From positions 4,820,001-4,884,000 of the forward strand of contig NW_027464601.1 in assembly GCF_043290135.1 (NCBI RefSeq): a stretch of 64,000 nucleotides of DNA, written 5' to 3'. The first letter of the stretch is position 1. Each line of letters opens with the position of its first letter. The position numbers and the translations under genes were made by a program. Below the pieces are notes generated by a model that was not told the origin of the DNA, searched no databases, and saw only the letters and a list, made by a program, of their open reading frames with translations. Below are positions 54,304 through 64,000 of this stretch, piece after piece. The stretch is from Rhipicephalus microplus (taxonomy: Eukaryota; Arthropoda; Arachnida; Ixodida; Ixodidae).

Positions 54304-54985
54304 TTCGTGGGCCCCAGCTCGAAGCTAGCGCGTTTTCAATAAAATGAGTGAGTTTTCCGCGAATAATCATATCTAGAGAGGGATTCTTGAAAAACGTAGA
54401 CAACAGAGTGCGCCTGGGCACCTAAACGAACGAGAAGGCTGCAGTAATCATGTTAGGCTAAGCTTTAATTTTGTGCATCGGAGCGTTTTTTTTTCGGCTC
54501 GTGAACTAGTTTCACAGAATCCTACGAAATGTCGCAACCGAAACAAATCTAACAAGTTTTTGTTTCAGTTTCCATTTGTCACTGGGAGATTGAGGAGACT
54601 TGCTTTTCTTCATTTTCATTACTTTATAGTGTGTTTTTAAATACTTCGCATATATCACAGTCTTAAGATGTACTCTAAAAATTTTTACACCCATAAGAGT
54701 GTATTTGTTTTGTCCCATGGGCAACACCCTTTTAGGGTGTCCAGGAACGCCCAAAACAATAAGGTGATTAGAAACACTCTGAAACCGTAGGGGGTAAAGA
54801 AACGTTACACCCTAGTTTATTAGGTGTTTATGAACACCACTAAACTATGGCTGTTGGATGAAGCTACACCCATGCGAGTGGGCTGTACACGGAAAACCCC
54901 CTTGAAACGATGGCAGTAATATGGATGAGCATACTTGATCAAATGAAGCGCAATTAACGGGCAACAAAAGTAGAGAGACAGGAGG
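54304..54985. other. ACACCC/GGGTGT repeat block, otherwise anonymous
   Basis: Between about 54670 and 54920 the motifs ttacaccc, caacaccc, tttagggtgt, ttaggtgttt and acacccatg recur at intervals of roughly 50-80 bases in alternating orientation. This resembles a small palindromic interspersed repeat or MITE cluster. I cannot fix boundaries or a duplication. No gene seen. Confidence 0.4.
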
Positions 54986-54989
54986 TGAC

Positions 54990-55912
54990 GCTTAGACTTG
55001 TGTGTTGAGCAGAGCCGTTCACAGCACTATATCCCATCAAATATGATGCTAAATTACTGCCCTATTATTCTTTAATAAGACCTAAATTAGTATACGCGAG
55101 TGCAGTATGGGACCCATACACTCAAACTAACATCAAGTGCCTGTAAAGAATACAAAGGAAAACCATCCGGTTCATTTTTAACAAGTTCTCACGAGTCGAC
55201 TCTCCTTCTGAAATAATGAAGGCCAATGACATTTCCCTTCTTAGCACACGTCGAAAACACATAAGAATTGACCTTCTTTCTCTTCTTCTGAACCACGAAC
55301 TTGCGATTGACCCATCGCCGTACCTGAGATCGTTATCAACGAGACCCACAAGGCATCATCACGCCAAATCTCTAACACCCTATTTCTGCAGGACACACGC
55401 TTACAAGTTCTCATATTTTCCACGCACGGTCTCAGATTGGAACGGAAACACTCGGGAATCCTCAGAGAATCTATTTCTCCTTCACTCTAAATAGAATTGT
55501 CGAAATTCCGGTTTCCGATCTTTTATTACTAGCGTTTTTTTTCCTTTTCGTTTTTTTCATCTTGTATGTGCTGTAATTATTGTATACTTATATAATTACT
55601 TTCTTGGCTTGAACGGTGAAAATAATTGTGTTTATTGTTTTGTATTTATCAAGTATTTATTGTTACTTTATTCGCACGACATACGAAGTATGAATTTGTG
55701 GTGTTTTTTTTTCTCTTTTTTCCGGTACATGCGTCACTATGAAATATTTTGCTATGTCTCTCCTTGTGTTTACTATGAGTGTATGAAACACTCACCCCAA
55801 ACAATCTTCATACCACTTATTCTTTCGACTATGTCCCCTTGTAACTGCCCACCTACTTGGACCAAAATGTCTGCAGTATGTAATAAATAAAAATAAAAAT
55901 AAAAGATAAATA
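54990..55912 (+). pseudogene. 3' end of a CR1/Jockey-like LINE
   Basis: The plus strand reads 'PYYSLIRPKLVYASAVWDPY' (about 55050-55110), a stop, then 'RIQRKTIRFIFNKF', 'SPSEIMKANDISLLSTRRK', 'LRSLSTRPTRHHHAKSL', 'TPYFCRTHAYKFSYFPRTVS' and 'DWNG' to a stop at 55494. This is the conserved C-terminal region after the RT domain in CR1/Jockey-type LINEs ('VYASAVWDP', 'SFFPRTIxxWN'). A 3' UTR with ctgcagtatgtaataaat and an (AAATA)n tail ends near 55912. The RT and endonuclease are absent. One stop interrupts the frame. Confidence 0.75.
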
Positions 55913-56138
55913 AGCATCACCAACTGGCCCAAGTCTCAATTGTTCTCAGGGAGAAGCATATATGAACCTTCTCTGCGGCTGACAGGGAAGACGGAAGATA
56001 CAGGTGTCCCCTACTGCACTTATACTTGCATGCATGCAGCTGATAAAATAAGGTGCCATGGACTTGAATGAGCTGCATGAGACCAGTGTACATATGTGTA
56101 CTTAGACTGGGCCGTAAACGACAAAGACGTGGAAGGCA

Positions 56139-56140
<2 letters not shown>

Positions 56141-56196
<56 letters not shown>

Positions 56197-56213
56197 ACAC
56201 ACACACACACACA
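56141..56213. repeat. (CA)n microsatellite
   Basis: About 73 bases of CA with one interruption (catacacac). Confidence 0.97.
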
Positions 56214-57880
56214 GTAGTGCAAGCAGTAACCTGTAGCGTAAGGTCCAACCGAACATAACGCCGAAGCAAAAAACAATTAAGTGCATATGTTAACATCTGC
56301 CTTTATTATGAAAAAACTGAAAATCTGACAAACAGGAATCTGATGACATTAATGTAAAACTTTGAAATATGTCACGGGACCACGTTTTTTTGTCTCTATA
56401 CCAAAAGTTCATTGTTTTCAATACAATAAATCTCCACAACTTTCAAGAACATTTGCGCTAGTCGGGCAAACGACTGAGACGTATGGCGTTTGATTGACAC
56501 CTATACAATAGAAAAAAACACGTAGAAAGATTAAGCGAGTTTGTTGAGTCACATTTAAAACCTATTACATCTCGCAGTGTAAATTTCGACATTAAAAAAG
56601 AGAACATTCAACAAGGTAGTGTATTTGCAGTTGTATTAATGTAATGCCAGTGTTGGTATACTTCTAACTGCAAAACCACTCGTCACTGCTGCTTGCACAA
56701 TAATATTCAGCTGCTGAGATGACTGGTGCCTTCGAGAGAAGTGGTGCAAAGCTGTTCTTTCTGTACAAGAAATTCAATCCCGGAAACCTAAAATAAATAC
56801 ACAAGGAACAATGACTAAAATTTCACAAAGAGTGCAATGCATAACTAACTGCTTTCTTATGGGTAAGTATATTTCGAGTGCATAGCAAGCATATTAAGTG
56901 GCATCGGGCTCCTATGCAGTGAGAAATGCTAGAAAAAGTATGCTGAGCAATAAACGCCATAAAAGGCGCACTGTGGCAGAATCATTATGCCTTTCGTGCC
57001 GTAGATATGAACCCTACTTTACCCTGTCAGCTTGCTCGCGCAGGCAAATAAAAAGGTGCTGCTCCAAGTTGATAATGTTCTATTAGCTGCATGCAAAATA
57101 AAGTACTTTATCTCGTTAAATAAAGTACTTTACAGTTACGCATTAAAATGCGAATGATACTAGTGTTCTTGAATGGGCTGACACTGACACGATTATATAA
57201 TGGAAGAATTGGCTATAGGGCCATTCTACATCAGAGGTTCTAGCCATTTTGGTGACCACCGCAAATGTATTAAAAAAATAGCACTCATTTTACTGCAATA
57301 AACAAGGTAACTGCTAGATTATTTCGCAGACAAATAATTCATTGGTCACGTGGCTGCCTCCTGAACTTCCCGGAATCTCGTCTGGATGTTTGTGGAAAAA
57401 ATTATTTCATAGGTATATCTTCTTCCGGGCCAAATTCGGTCTACAAGTTAAGTGAAGGGCTTGCGTAAAGTGTTTGAAGCTCAGCAATATTATTATCAAT
57501 TTTCGACCACATACGCCTCAAATAATTTAGCAGGAATGTGTTATATATGCATTTTTCTATATCAATGCTGCAATTTGAATGAATATCTGAGGAGTTATTG
57601 CTTAATCCACATAAGGTATATTTGGAGGAAAAAATATATTAGACCTCTCATGCTGTCAAACTTTACGAGAAAAAATCGCAAATTCCAGAAAATAATTGTT
57701 TTGTCTCTAATGAGACGCCGCTTGCACATAGTGGTGGTTGAAATAAAACAGACTTTGTACCTAAATTGAAGGAAATAAACAGTTATTTTCATGTGCCAAA
57801 TTTTGTCTTAGCAATTTATGTTTTGAGAAAAAGATCACAGCATATCCACGGAGTGAATGATGATGAGTAGGGCGTAGCGT
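56214..57880. other. No gene recognised
   Basis: AT-rich sequence with small ORFs on both strands that have no recognisable motif. A segment near 56380-56470 (ttcattgttttcaatacaataaatc) loosely resembles one near 63470-63500, so part may be an unclassified interspersed repeat. Confidence 0.4.
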
Positions 57881-57884
57881 TCGT

Positions 57885-58030
57885 CCATCTGGACACACAA
57901 ACGGATGGACAGACAGTCTGACGCCAGTATGGACGAACACAAAGACGGACGGACTCACGGACAGACCAACAGACGGAAGCCCGGACGGATGGATGCACAG
58001 ACGAACGAACGAAAGCACAAATGCACGGAT
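57885..58030. repeat. Degenerate GGAC/GACA tetranucleotide array
   Basis: About 145 bases of imperfect acggacggac, gacagacagt and gaacgaacga units. The minus-strand 'SVHPSV..SV' ORFs across it are artefacts of the repeat. Confidence 0.8.
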
Positions 58031-58486
58031 GAACGATTAGCCCCACGAATCATCATTTTGTCCGTGTATATGCTGTGAAAATCACTAACGCTATCTATTG
58101 TGCAACTCATCAAGTGGCTACATAATACTAGTACGACTACAGAGGAGGGAATGACCCACGGCCTCAAGAGCTTTGCCTCTAAATGATTTTCGAAGTTCCA
58201 AGTTCCCCATTCGCCATTTTGTCATACAGCCGCCGACGCCTCGAAGTTCCCTATTGCCGTTGATGGGAAAATTCAAAAAAATATTTCATTCCTTGAAATA
58301 GAAATTGTAATGATGAAACTGGTCACATATAAAGAACTGTTTATTTGCTTTCAATTTAGGTAAAATGTGATTTTTATTTGGACCACCACATGATGCAAAT
58401 TGCGTCTCAATATGGACAAAAATGACAATTCTGTGAAATGAGTGATCTTTTCTCGTAGAGGTTAACAGCTTAAGATGTCTAAATAT

Positions 58487-58663
58487 TGTTGCGTACATGC
58501 ACGAAGAAAAAGAAGCGTATACGGTGAACGCACTGGTGGCGCAGAGCGAGAGAAGAAGAAGAGGATCAAGAGGATCTTTAACCAGTCGGCCGCTTCTGAG
58601 CTGCCCCTCACGACCTAATAAACGGCCCCTTTCAACGTCTACCAGTCTCTTTCAAACGTAACA
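58487..58663 (+). repeat. Element F 5' LTR
   Basis: 177 bp, TGTTGCGTACATG to AACGTAACA. Contains cctaataaacgg, a plausible polyadenylation signal. Confidence 0.92.
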
Positions 58664-58666
58664 CAG

Positions 58667-58700
58667 TGGTGGAGGTGCTGGGTATCGATCCCAGTACCTC
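58667..58700 (+). promoter_or_regulatory. Element F primer-binding site and leader hairpin
   Basis: TGGTGGAGGTGCTG begins the primer-binding site. Positions 58672-58700 form an 11-bp stem with one G-U pair and a 7-base loop, resembling a tRNA T-arm stacked on its acceptor stem when read on the minus strand. The inverted pol arm begins exactly at the base of this hairpin. Confidence 0.55.
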
Positions 58701-61619
58701 TCGTCGACCACTCGCCGTGAGACGAGCTATTACATAGTTGACCTCTGTAAGTCTGTCGACGATGACAAAAGGTCCATCGTAAGTGGCCAAAAACTTTTGG
58801 CATAACCCGCGCTTGCGCATCGGAGTCCACAACCACACCAGATCACCACGGCGATAAATCACTGGTCGATGGTGAATGTCATAGCGTGCCTTCGCTTTGT
58901 CTTGCGATGCCAATGTGCGTAGTCGAGCTATGCGACGCGCCTCTTCGGCGAGGCAGAGAGTCTCGGCGACAGTGACGTTGTCGTGGTCACAGAAAGGCAA
59001 TATTGTGTCGATTGGGTGCCGGGGCGAACGTGCATAAAGCAAAAAGAAAGGGCTATAGCCTGTAGTCTCATGCTTCGCGGTGTTGAACGCGTAAGTAATG
59101 AACGGGAGTACGTCATCCCAGTTCTTGTGGTCGCATGAGACATACATAGACAACATGTTGATAATGGTGCGGTTGGTACGCTCCGTCAGCCCATTAGTTT
59201 GGGGGTGGTATGGTGTCGAGTGACGCAGGCGGGATTCACATAAACGGAGTAGCTCCTCCACGACATCCGCTGCGAATTGTCGTCCACGATCACTGATAAT
59301 CAGGCGAGGTGGCCCATGTCGGAGGATGACGTACTGTAACAAAAACGACGAGACTTCACTGGCAGTTGCGGAGGGGACGGCTGCCGTCTCGCAGTAGCGT
59401 GTGTGGTAGTCGACGCAAACAATTATCCACCGGTTGCCCTTAGCCGATTTTGGGAAGGGGCCTAGAAAGTCAATGCCCACTTGTTCGAAAGGTGCGCTTG
59501 GAGTAGGCATCGGCTGTAGAAGACCAGCTGGACCAGTTGATGGACGTTTGTGACGCTGACATTGCATGCAGCTTGCCACATAACTCTCAACAGACTTCTG
59601 CATACCAGGCCAATAAAAGCGCTCTTTAGTCCGGTGAAGCGTCCGCGCCAAACCTAAATGTCCAGATGTAGGGTCGTCGTGCATGACACTCATAATAACT
59701 GTTCGCAGGCTCTCCGGGACCACTAGAAGAAAACGCGCGCCACTGCTGGAGAGGTTCCTTTTGAACAACAGTCCATCACGCATACAGAAACGGCGTGCAC
59801 AAGTGGAAGCGGATGCAGCGGTGAATAGTGGTGCTAGTTTAGCATCTTTCCGCTGTTCTGCTCTGAAAGTGGGATAGTCCGGGAACGTAGGCGAGACAGA
59901 CGCTACAAGCTGGTCAAGGTCATCGGATTCACAATCTGTTGTGCTAAGTGGCATACGTGAAAGACAGTCCGCGTCAGCATGTCGACGACCACTCTTGTAA
60001 GCGACGGTAAAACTGTATTCTTGTAGCCGGAGTGCCCAGCGCGCAAGGCGGCCACAAGGGTCACGAAGGTTGACAAGCCAACACAACGAGTGGTGGTCGG
60101 TTACGACTGTGAATGGGCGTCCGTACAGGTAAGACCTAAACCGCTGAATTGCAAATAATACCGCCAGGCATTCTTGTTCGGTAACAGTGTAGTTTTGTTC
60201 CGGCCTGCTTAGGGAGCGACTTGCGTATGCGATGACGTGTTCGCGGTCGCCGAAACGTTGTACTAGGACGGCTCCAATACCTGTGCCGCTAGCATCTGTA
60301 TGAAGCTCTGTCGGAGCAGAAGGACTGAAGTGCTGAAGGACGGGTCGTGACGTCAACAAAAACTTCAATTGGCGGAATGAAGAATCGCACTCCGGAGTCC
60401 ACTCAAAAGAATTGTCCTTTCGTAAGAGGCATGTGAGAGGGTACGCAATGTCGGCAAACTTCGGAATAAAGCGGCGGAAGTATGAACAAAGCCCCAGGAA
60501 ACTACGAAGCTCCTTGACGGAACGCGGTGCATTGAACGCCTCAACTGCTGCAGTCTTCTAGGGGTCAGGGCGGATGCCATCCTTGTCAACGAGATGCCCG
60601 AGCACAAGCGTCTGGCGGTCTCCGAAGTGGCATTTCTTCGAGTTTAAAATTAGGCCAGCGTTTCGGATGCAGTTCAAAACAGTATCCAGACGAGAGTTGT
60701 GTTCACTGAACGTGCGGCCAAAGATGACGACATCGTCGAGGTAGCACATGCAGATGTTCCACTTCAAGCCACGCAGGATGGTGTCCATAAATCTCTCGAA
60801 CGTGGCCGGTGCATTGCACAGTCCAAATGGCATCACGTTAAATTCAAAGAGCCCATCAGGGGTTACAAAGGCAGTCTTTTTCTTGTCCTCTGGGTGCATC
60901 GCAATTTGCCAATAGCCGGATCGTAAGTCTACGGAGGAAAAATAAGAGGCCGAATGTAAGCAGTCTATTGCGTCCTCTATACGTGGCAGCGGGTATACGT
61001 CCTTTTTTGTCACGGCATTCAGTCGGCGATAGTCGACGCAAAATCTCCAAGATCCGTCTTTCTTCTTAACGAGGATTACCGGTGCTGCCCACGGACTGGC
61101 TGACTCTTGTACCACTCCCTTTTGCATCATTTCCTGCACTTGATCGTTGATAATTTGTCTTTCTGACGGGGAAACACGATATGGTTTTTGGCGAATCGGA
61201 CTTGCCGCGCCAGTGTTGATGGTATGGCGCGTTCGAGACAGGGGGATAGGGGTTAATTTACCCTTCTGCGCAAAGTCAAATACCGAAACGTGCTTCGACA
61301 GCACATTCAATAAAGTTCGGCGCTCGCTTGAGCTAAGCGACTTATTTATCGTTGCCATAAGCGCCCCGTCCAAATTGTGACAACCAGTTCCGTCACGTTC
61401 TTCCGGCACGTCTGTGAGCTCGACCACTGATAAGGTCACGTGTTCTTTGCTGACCGAAGCTAATTTCAAACCATTGGGTAGTGTCACGGGCTCAGAGGAA
61501 CTGTTTATAGCCCATAGGCCAGTTCGTCCGCCATCAATCGACACCACACAATGGGGAACTAATACATTCTTCTTCACGAAGTTTATGTGCAGACGCGGAC
61601 TGTCTTTCACGTATGCCAC
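58700..61619 (-). pseudogene. Element F pol, inverted copy (RT, RNase H, integrase)
   Basis: Minus strand from 61619: a post-protease linker, RT '[20 protein letters not shown]', '[18 protein letters not shown]' and 'CMCYLDDVVIFGRTF' (about 60740). A single TAG (about 60558-60560, after 'DGIRPDP') interrupts the frame. It then continues without another stop through the RT thumb, RNase H ('TELHTDASGTGIGAVL', 'DHHSLCWLVNL', 'HADADCLSRMPL'), integrase zinc region, 'VGIDFLGPFPKSAKGN', 'IISDRGRQFAADVV' and 'TNGLTERTNRTI'. The C-terminal 'HVALLKLY' is lost: after 'LTASGRR' the frame runs into the element leader. It is antisense to the LTRs, so it would not be translated from LTR transcripts. Confidence 0.9.
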
Positions 61620-62932
61620 TTAGCACAACAGATTGTGAATCCGATGACCTTGACCAGCTTGTAGCGTCTGTCTCGCCTACGTTCCCGGACTATCCCACTT
61701 TCAGAGCAGAACAGCGGAAAGATGCTAAACTAGCACCACTATTCACCGCTGCATCCGCTTCCACTTGTGCACGCCGTTTCTGTATGCGTGATGGACTGTT
61801 GTTCAAAAGGAACCTCTCCAGCAGTGGCGCGCGTTTTCTTCTAGTGGTCCCGGAGAGCCTGCGAACAGTTATTATGAGTGTCATGCACGACGACCCTACA
61901 TCTGGACATTTAGGTTTGGCGCGGACGCTTCACCGGACTAAAGAGCGCTTTTATTGGCCTGGTATGCAGAAGTCTGTTGAGAGTTATGTGGCAAGCTGCA
62001 TGCAATGTCAGCGTCACAAACGTCCATCAACTGATCCAGCTGGTCTTCTACAGCCGATGCCTACTCCAAGCGCACCTTTCGAACAAGTGGGCATTGACTT
62101 TCTAGGCCCCTTCCCAAAATCGGCTAAGGGCAACCGGTGGATAATTGTTTGCGTCGACTACCACACACGCTACTGCGAGACGGCAGCCGTCCCCTCCGCA
62201 ACTGCCAGTGAAGTCTCGTCGTTTTTGTTACAGTACGTCATCCTCCGACATGGGCCACCTCGCCTGATTATCAGTGATCGTGGACGACAATTCACAGCGG
62301 ATGTCGTGGAGGAGCTACTCCGTTTATGTGAATCCCGCCTGCGTCACTCGACACCATACCACCCCCAAACTAATGGGCTGACGGAGCGTACCAACCGCAC
62401 CATTATCAACATGTTGTCTATGTATGTCTCATGCGACCACAAGAACTGGGATGACGTACTCCCGTTCATTACTTACGCGTTCAACACCGCGAAGCATGAG
62501 ATTACAGGCTATAGCCCTTTCTTTTTGCTTTATGCACGTTCGCCCCGGCACCCAATCGACACAATATTGCCTTTCTGTGACCACGACAACGTCACTGTCG
62601 CCGAGACTCTCTGCCTCGCCGAAGAGGCGCGTCGCATAGCTCGACTACGCACATTGGCATCGCAAGACAAAGCGAAGGCACGCTATGACATTCACCATCG
62701 ACCAGTGATTTATCGCCGTGGTGATCTGGTGTGGTTGTGGACTCCGATGCGCAAGCGCGGGTTATGCCAAAAGTTTTTGGCCACTTACGATGGACCTTTT
62801 GTCATCGTCGACAGACTTACAGAGGTCAACTATGTAATAGCTCGTCTCACGGCGAGTGGTCGACGAGCTGCCAAAACTCAATTGGTTCATGTTGCGCTCC
62901 TGAAACTGTACACGCCACGACAACTTGACTGA
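61592..62932 (+). pseudogene. Element F integrase, direct copy
   Basis: A 439-residue frame (from codon 61613) starts within the RNase H-integrase linker ('MPLSTTDCESDDLDQLVASV') and runs to the normal end 'LVHVALLKLYTPRQLD'. It contains an HHCC zinc region ('HDDPTSGHLGLART', 'CMQCQRHK'), the catalytic triad in 'VGIDFLGPFP', 'IISDRGRQFTADV' and 'TNGLTERTNRTI', and the 'TYDGPFVIVDRL' C-terminal fold. It has no stop or shift but lacks everything upstream, so no polyprotein can form. It differs from the inverted copy at about three residues (Gly/Asp, Ala/Thr, Thr/Ile). Confidence 0.9.
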
Positions 62933-62966
62933 CTCGTCCGGCGGCCTTCGTCTGCGCGGAGAGGAA

Positions 62967-63143
62967 TGTTGCGTACATGCACGAAGAAAAAGAAGCGTAT
63001 ACGGTGAACGCACTGGTGGCGCAGAGCGAGAGAAGAAGAAGAGGATCAGGAGGATCTTTAACCAGTCGGCCGCTTCTGAGCTGCCCCTCACGACCTAATA
63101 AACGGCCCCTTTCAACGTCTACCAGTCTCTTTCAAACGTAACA
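62967..63143 (+). repeat. Element F 3' LTR
   Basis: 177 bp. It differs from the 5' LTR at one base (ggatcaggagg versus ggatcaagagg). Confidence 0.92.
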
Positions 63144-63147
63144 ATAT

Positions 63148-64000
63148 TATTTTTCATCAAAATATCTTTTCTTTGAAGTAGTCACAGCTCAGATATTCAT
63201 ACGAAGTGCAATATAGCAATGAGAAAATGCAAACATAACACACTTTGGCTAAATTCTTGCAGAGGTATGTGGCCGAAAATTTGTATAATATTGCCGAGTT
63301 TCAAACACCTCACATAAGCTCATTTACTTAACATGAACCAAAATTGGTATAAAAAAGGTGCGGTACTTGTAAAATATTTTTTTCCACAAACAACACTCAA
63401 ACAACGGTCTGGAAAGTTTGAAAGGCAACCACGTGACCAAAAACTTTTTTCTCTCCGAAATATTCAAGCAGTTCACTGTTTTCAGTGCATTAAATCAGCA
63501 CGATTTTTTTTTTCATACACATTTGCCTTAGCCGAAAATTGGCTGGGAAATGTCGAATAATGTGACCTAGTTACCTTCACTAAATGACCATTGCATACTG
63601 CTAAATTAGGGCCATTTGTTTCAATTGAGCTGTCAGGGTTAGAAAGCAGAATTCCTTCCCGATGCAGCGTAGGCTGTTCTGTGCTGTGCGTGTTGTGTTC
63701 CCAGATAGATACGCTGCCCAGTCTTACATTTTGGCTGCAACACATGCTTAGATACCGTGCAGTATGTATAACATTAAAGGGTTTTTGTGCAACAAAACAC
63801 TAATAATACGCTTCACATAGCGAAAATACCTTTAACATCTGAAGTACTTAGCGAAGTTACTCGCCAAAGCGAGGCGATGGCAATAAAACTCTGAATAACA
63901 AGAGTATTTTGAAAGTTACACATGATGGAAACAATCTGAATAAAATGTGCTCGAACGTTGGCAGTTATGTTCAAACAAGCGTTTGCGCGGTTCAAATAGG
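63148..64000. other. No gene recognised
   Basis: AT-rich flank of element F without transposon domains, arrays or convincing exons up to the window edge. Confidence 0.45.

Larger units (their letters stand above)
58487..63143 (+). mobile_element. LTR element F (Ty3/Gypsy) with palindromic interior
   Basis: LTRs of 177 bp at 58487-58663 and 62967-63143 differ at one base by eye. ATAT at 58483-58486 and 63144-63147 is the target duplication. A primer-binding site starts at 58667 and a polypurine tract (gcggagaggaa) precedes the 3' LTR, so LTR orientation is plus. Inside, gag is absent. Positions 58700-61619 hold pol in MINUS orientation, and 61592-62932 hold RNase H-end and integrase in PLUS orientation. 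The two integrase regions form equal 1,276-bp inverted arms (58700-59975 and 61592-62867). Because the duplication is intact, the rearranged molecule was probably what integrated. Confidence 0.9.

Noticed and set aside
57761..58046. Minus-strand Ser-Val-His-Pro-rich ORFs
   Set aside because: Products of the degenerate GGAC/GACA array.
61613..62932. A second complete Gypsy element next to F
   Set aside because: There is no separate LTR pair, leader or gag. The segment lies between the LTRs of F and equals its inverted arm.

Overview
The window is eukaryotic and almost certainly from a hard tick (Ixodida, probably a metastriate genus). Evidence: several copies of a tick-type tRNA-derived SINE, LINEs ending in ATCC or TGA tandem tails, dense Ty3/Gypsy and Penelope-like elements, an intron-containing piggyBac, and long (TA)n and (TG)n microsatellites. 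I see no bacterial-style operons, rRNA or CRISPR. Nearly all recognisable coding sequence is transposon sequence. Host-gene candidates are limited to a Lys/Arg-rich terminal exon at 43.95-44.16 kb, a secreted-peptide relic at 44.72-45.03 kb and a short signal-peptide-like ORF at 4.6 kb.

Layout. 1-2.47 kb: decayed minus-strand Gypsy pol, a relative of element D. 2.5-10.1 kb: scattered relics (two Gypsy fragments, a gag-like block, a LINE 3' tail) and three tRNA-derived SINE copies with target-site duplications. 10.1-35.5 kb: a chain of elements, each bounded by (TA)n: LTR element A (minus), LTR element B (plus), a Penelope-like element (PLE) that itself carries a 5'-inverted RTE LINE, an intact-looking piggyBac, and LTR element C whose 3' LTR is split by a foldback-like DNA element. 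The simplest reading is repeated insertion into one ancestral TA microsatellite. 36.2-42.2 kb: LTR element D (minus, 407-bp LTRs, ATAT duplication). 42.2-45.7 kb: SINE relics and the host-exon candidates. 45.7-50.1 kb: element G, a CsRn1-like Gypsy with a tRNA-Trp-type primer site and ACAC duplication. 51.1-54.3 kb: 5'-truncated minus-strand LINE. 55.0-55.9 kb: 3' end of a CR1/Jockey-like LINE. 58.5-63.1 kb: element F, with near-identical LTRs and ATAT duplication whose interior is a 1,276-bp inverted repeat of RNase H/integrase sequence.

How the parts work. Elements A-D and G carry gag (capsid, zinc knuckle) and pol (protease, reverse transcriptase, RNase H, integrase), all broken to some degree. 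In B, C and D pol lies in the -1 frame directly after a GGGAAA(A)C run at the gag stop, which suggests a shared frameshift mechanism. The piggyBac transposase (601 aa after two introns) is the only apparently complete gene. The most unusual items are the palindromic element F, the TA-locus chain with a piggyBac lacking TTAA flanks, and the gag-pol slip sites.
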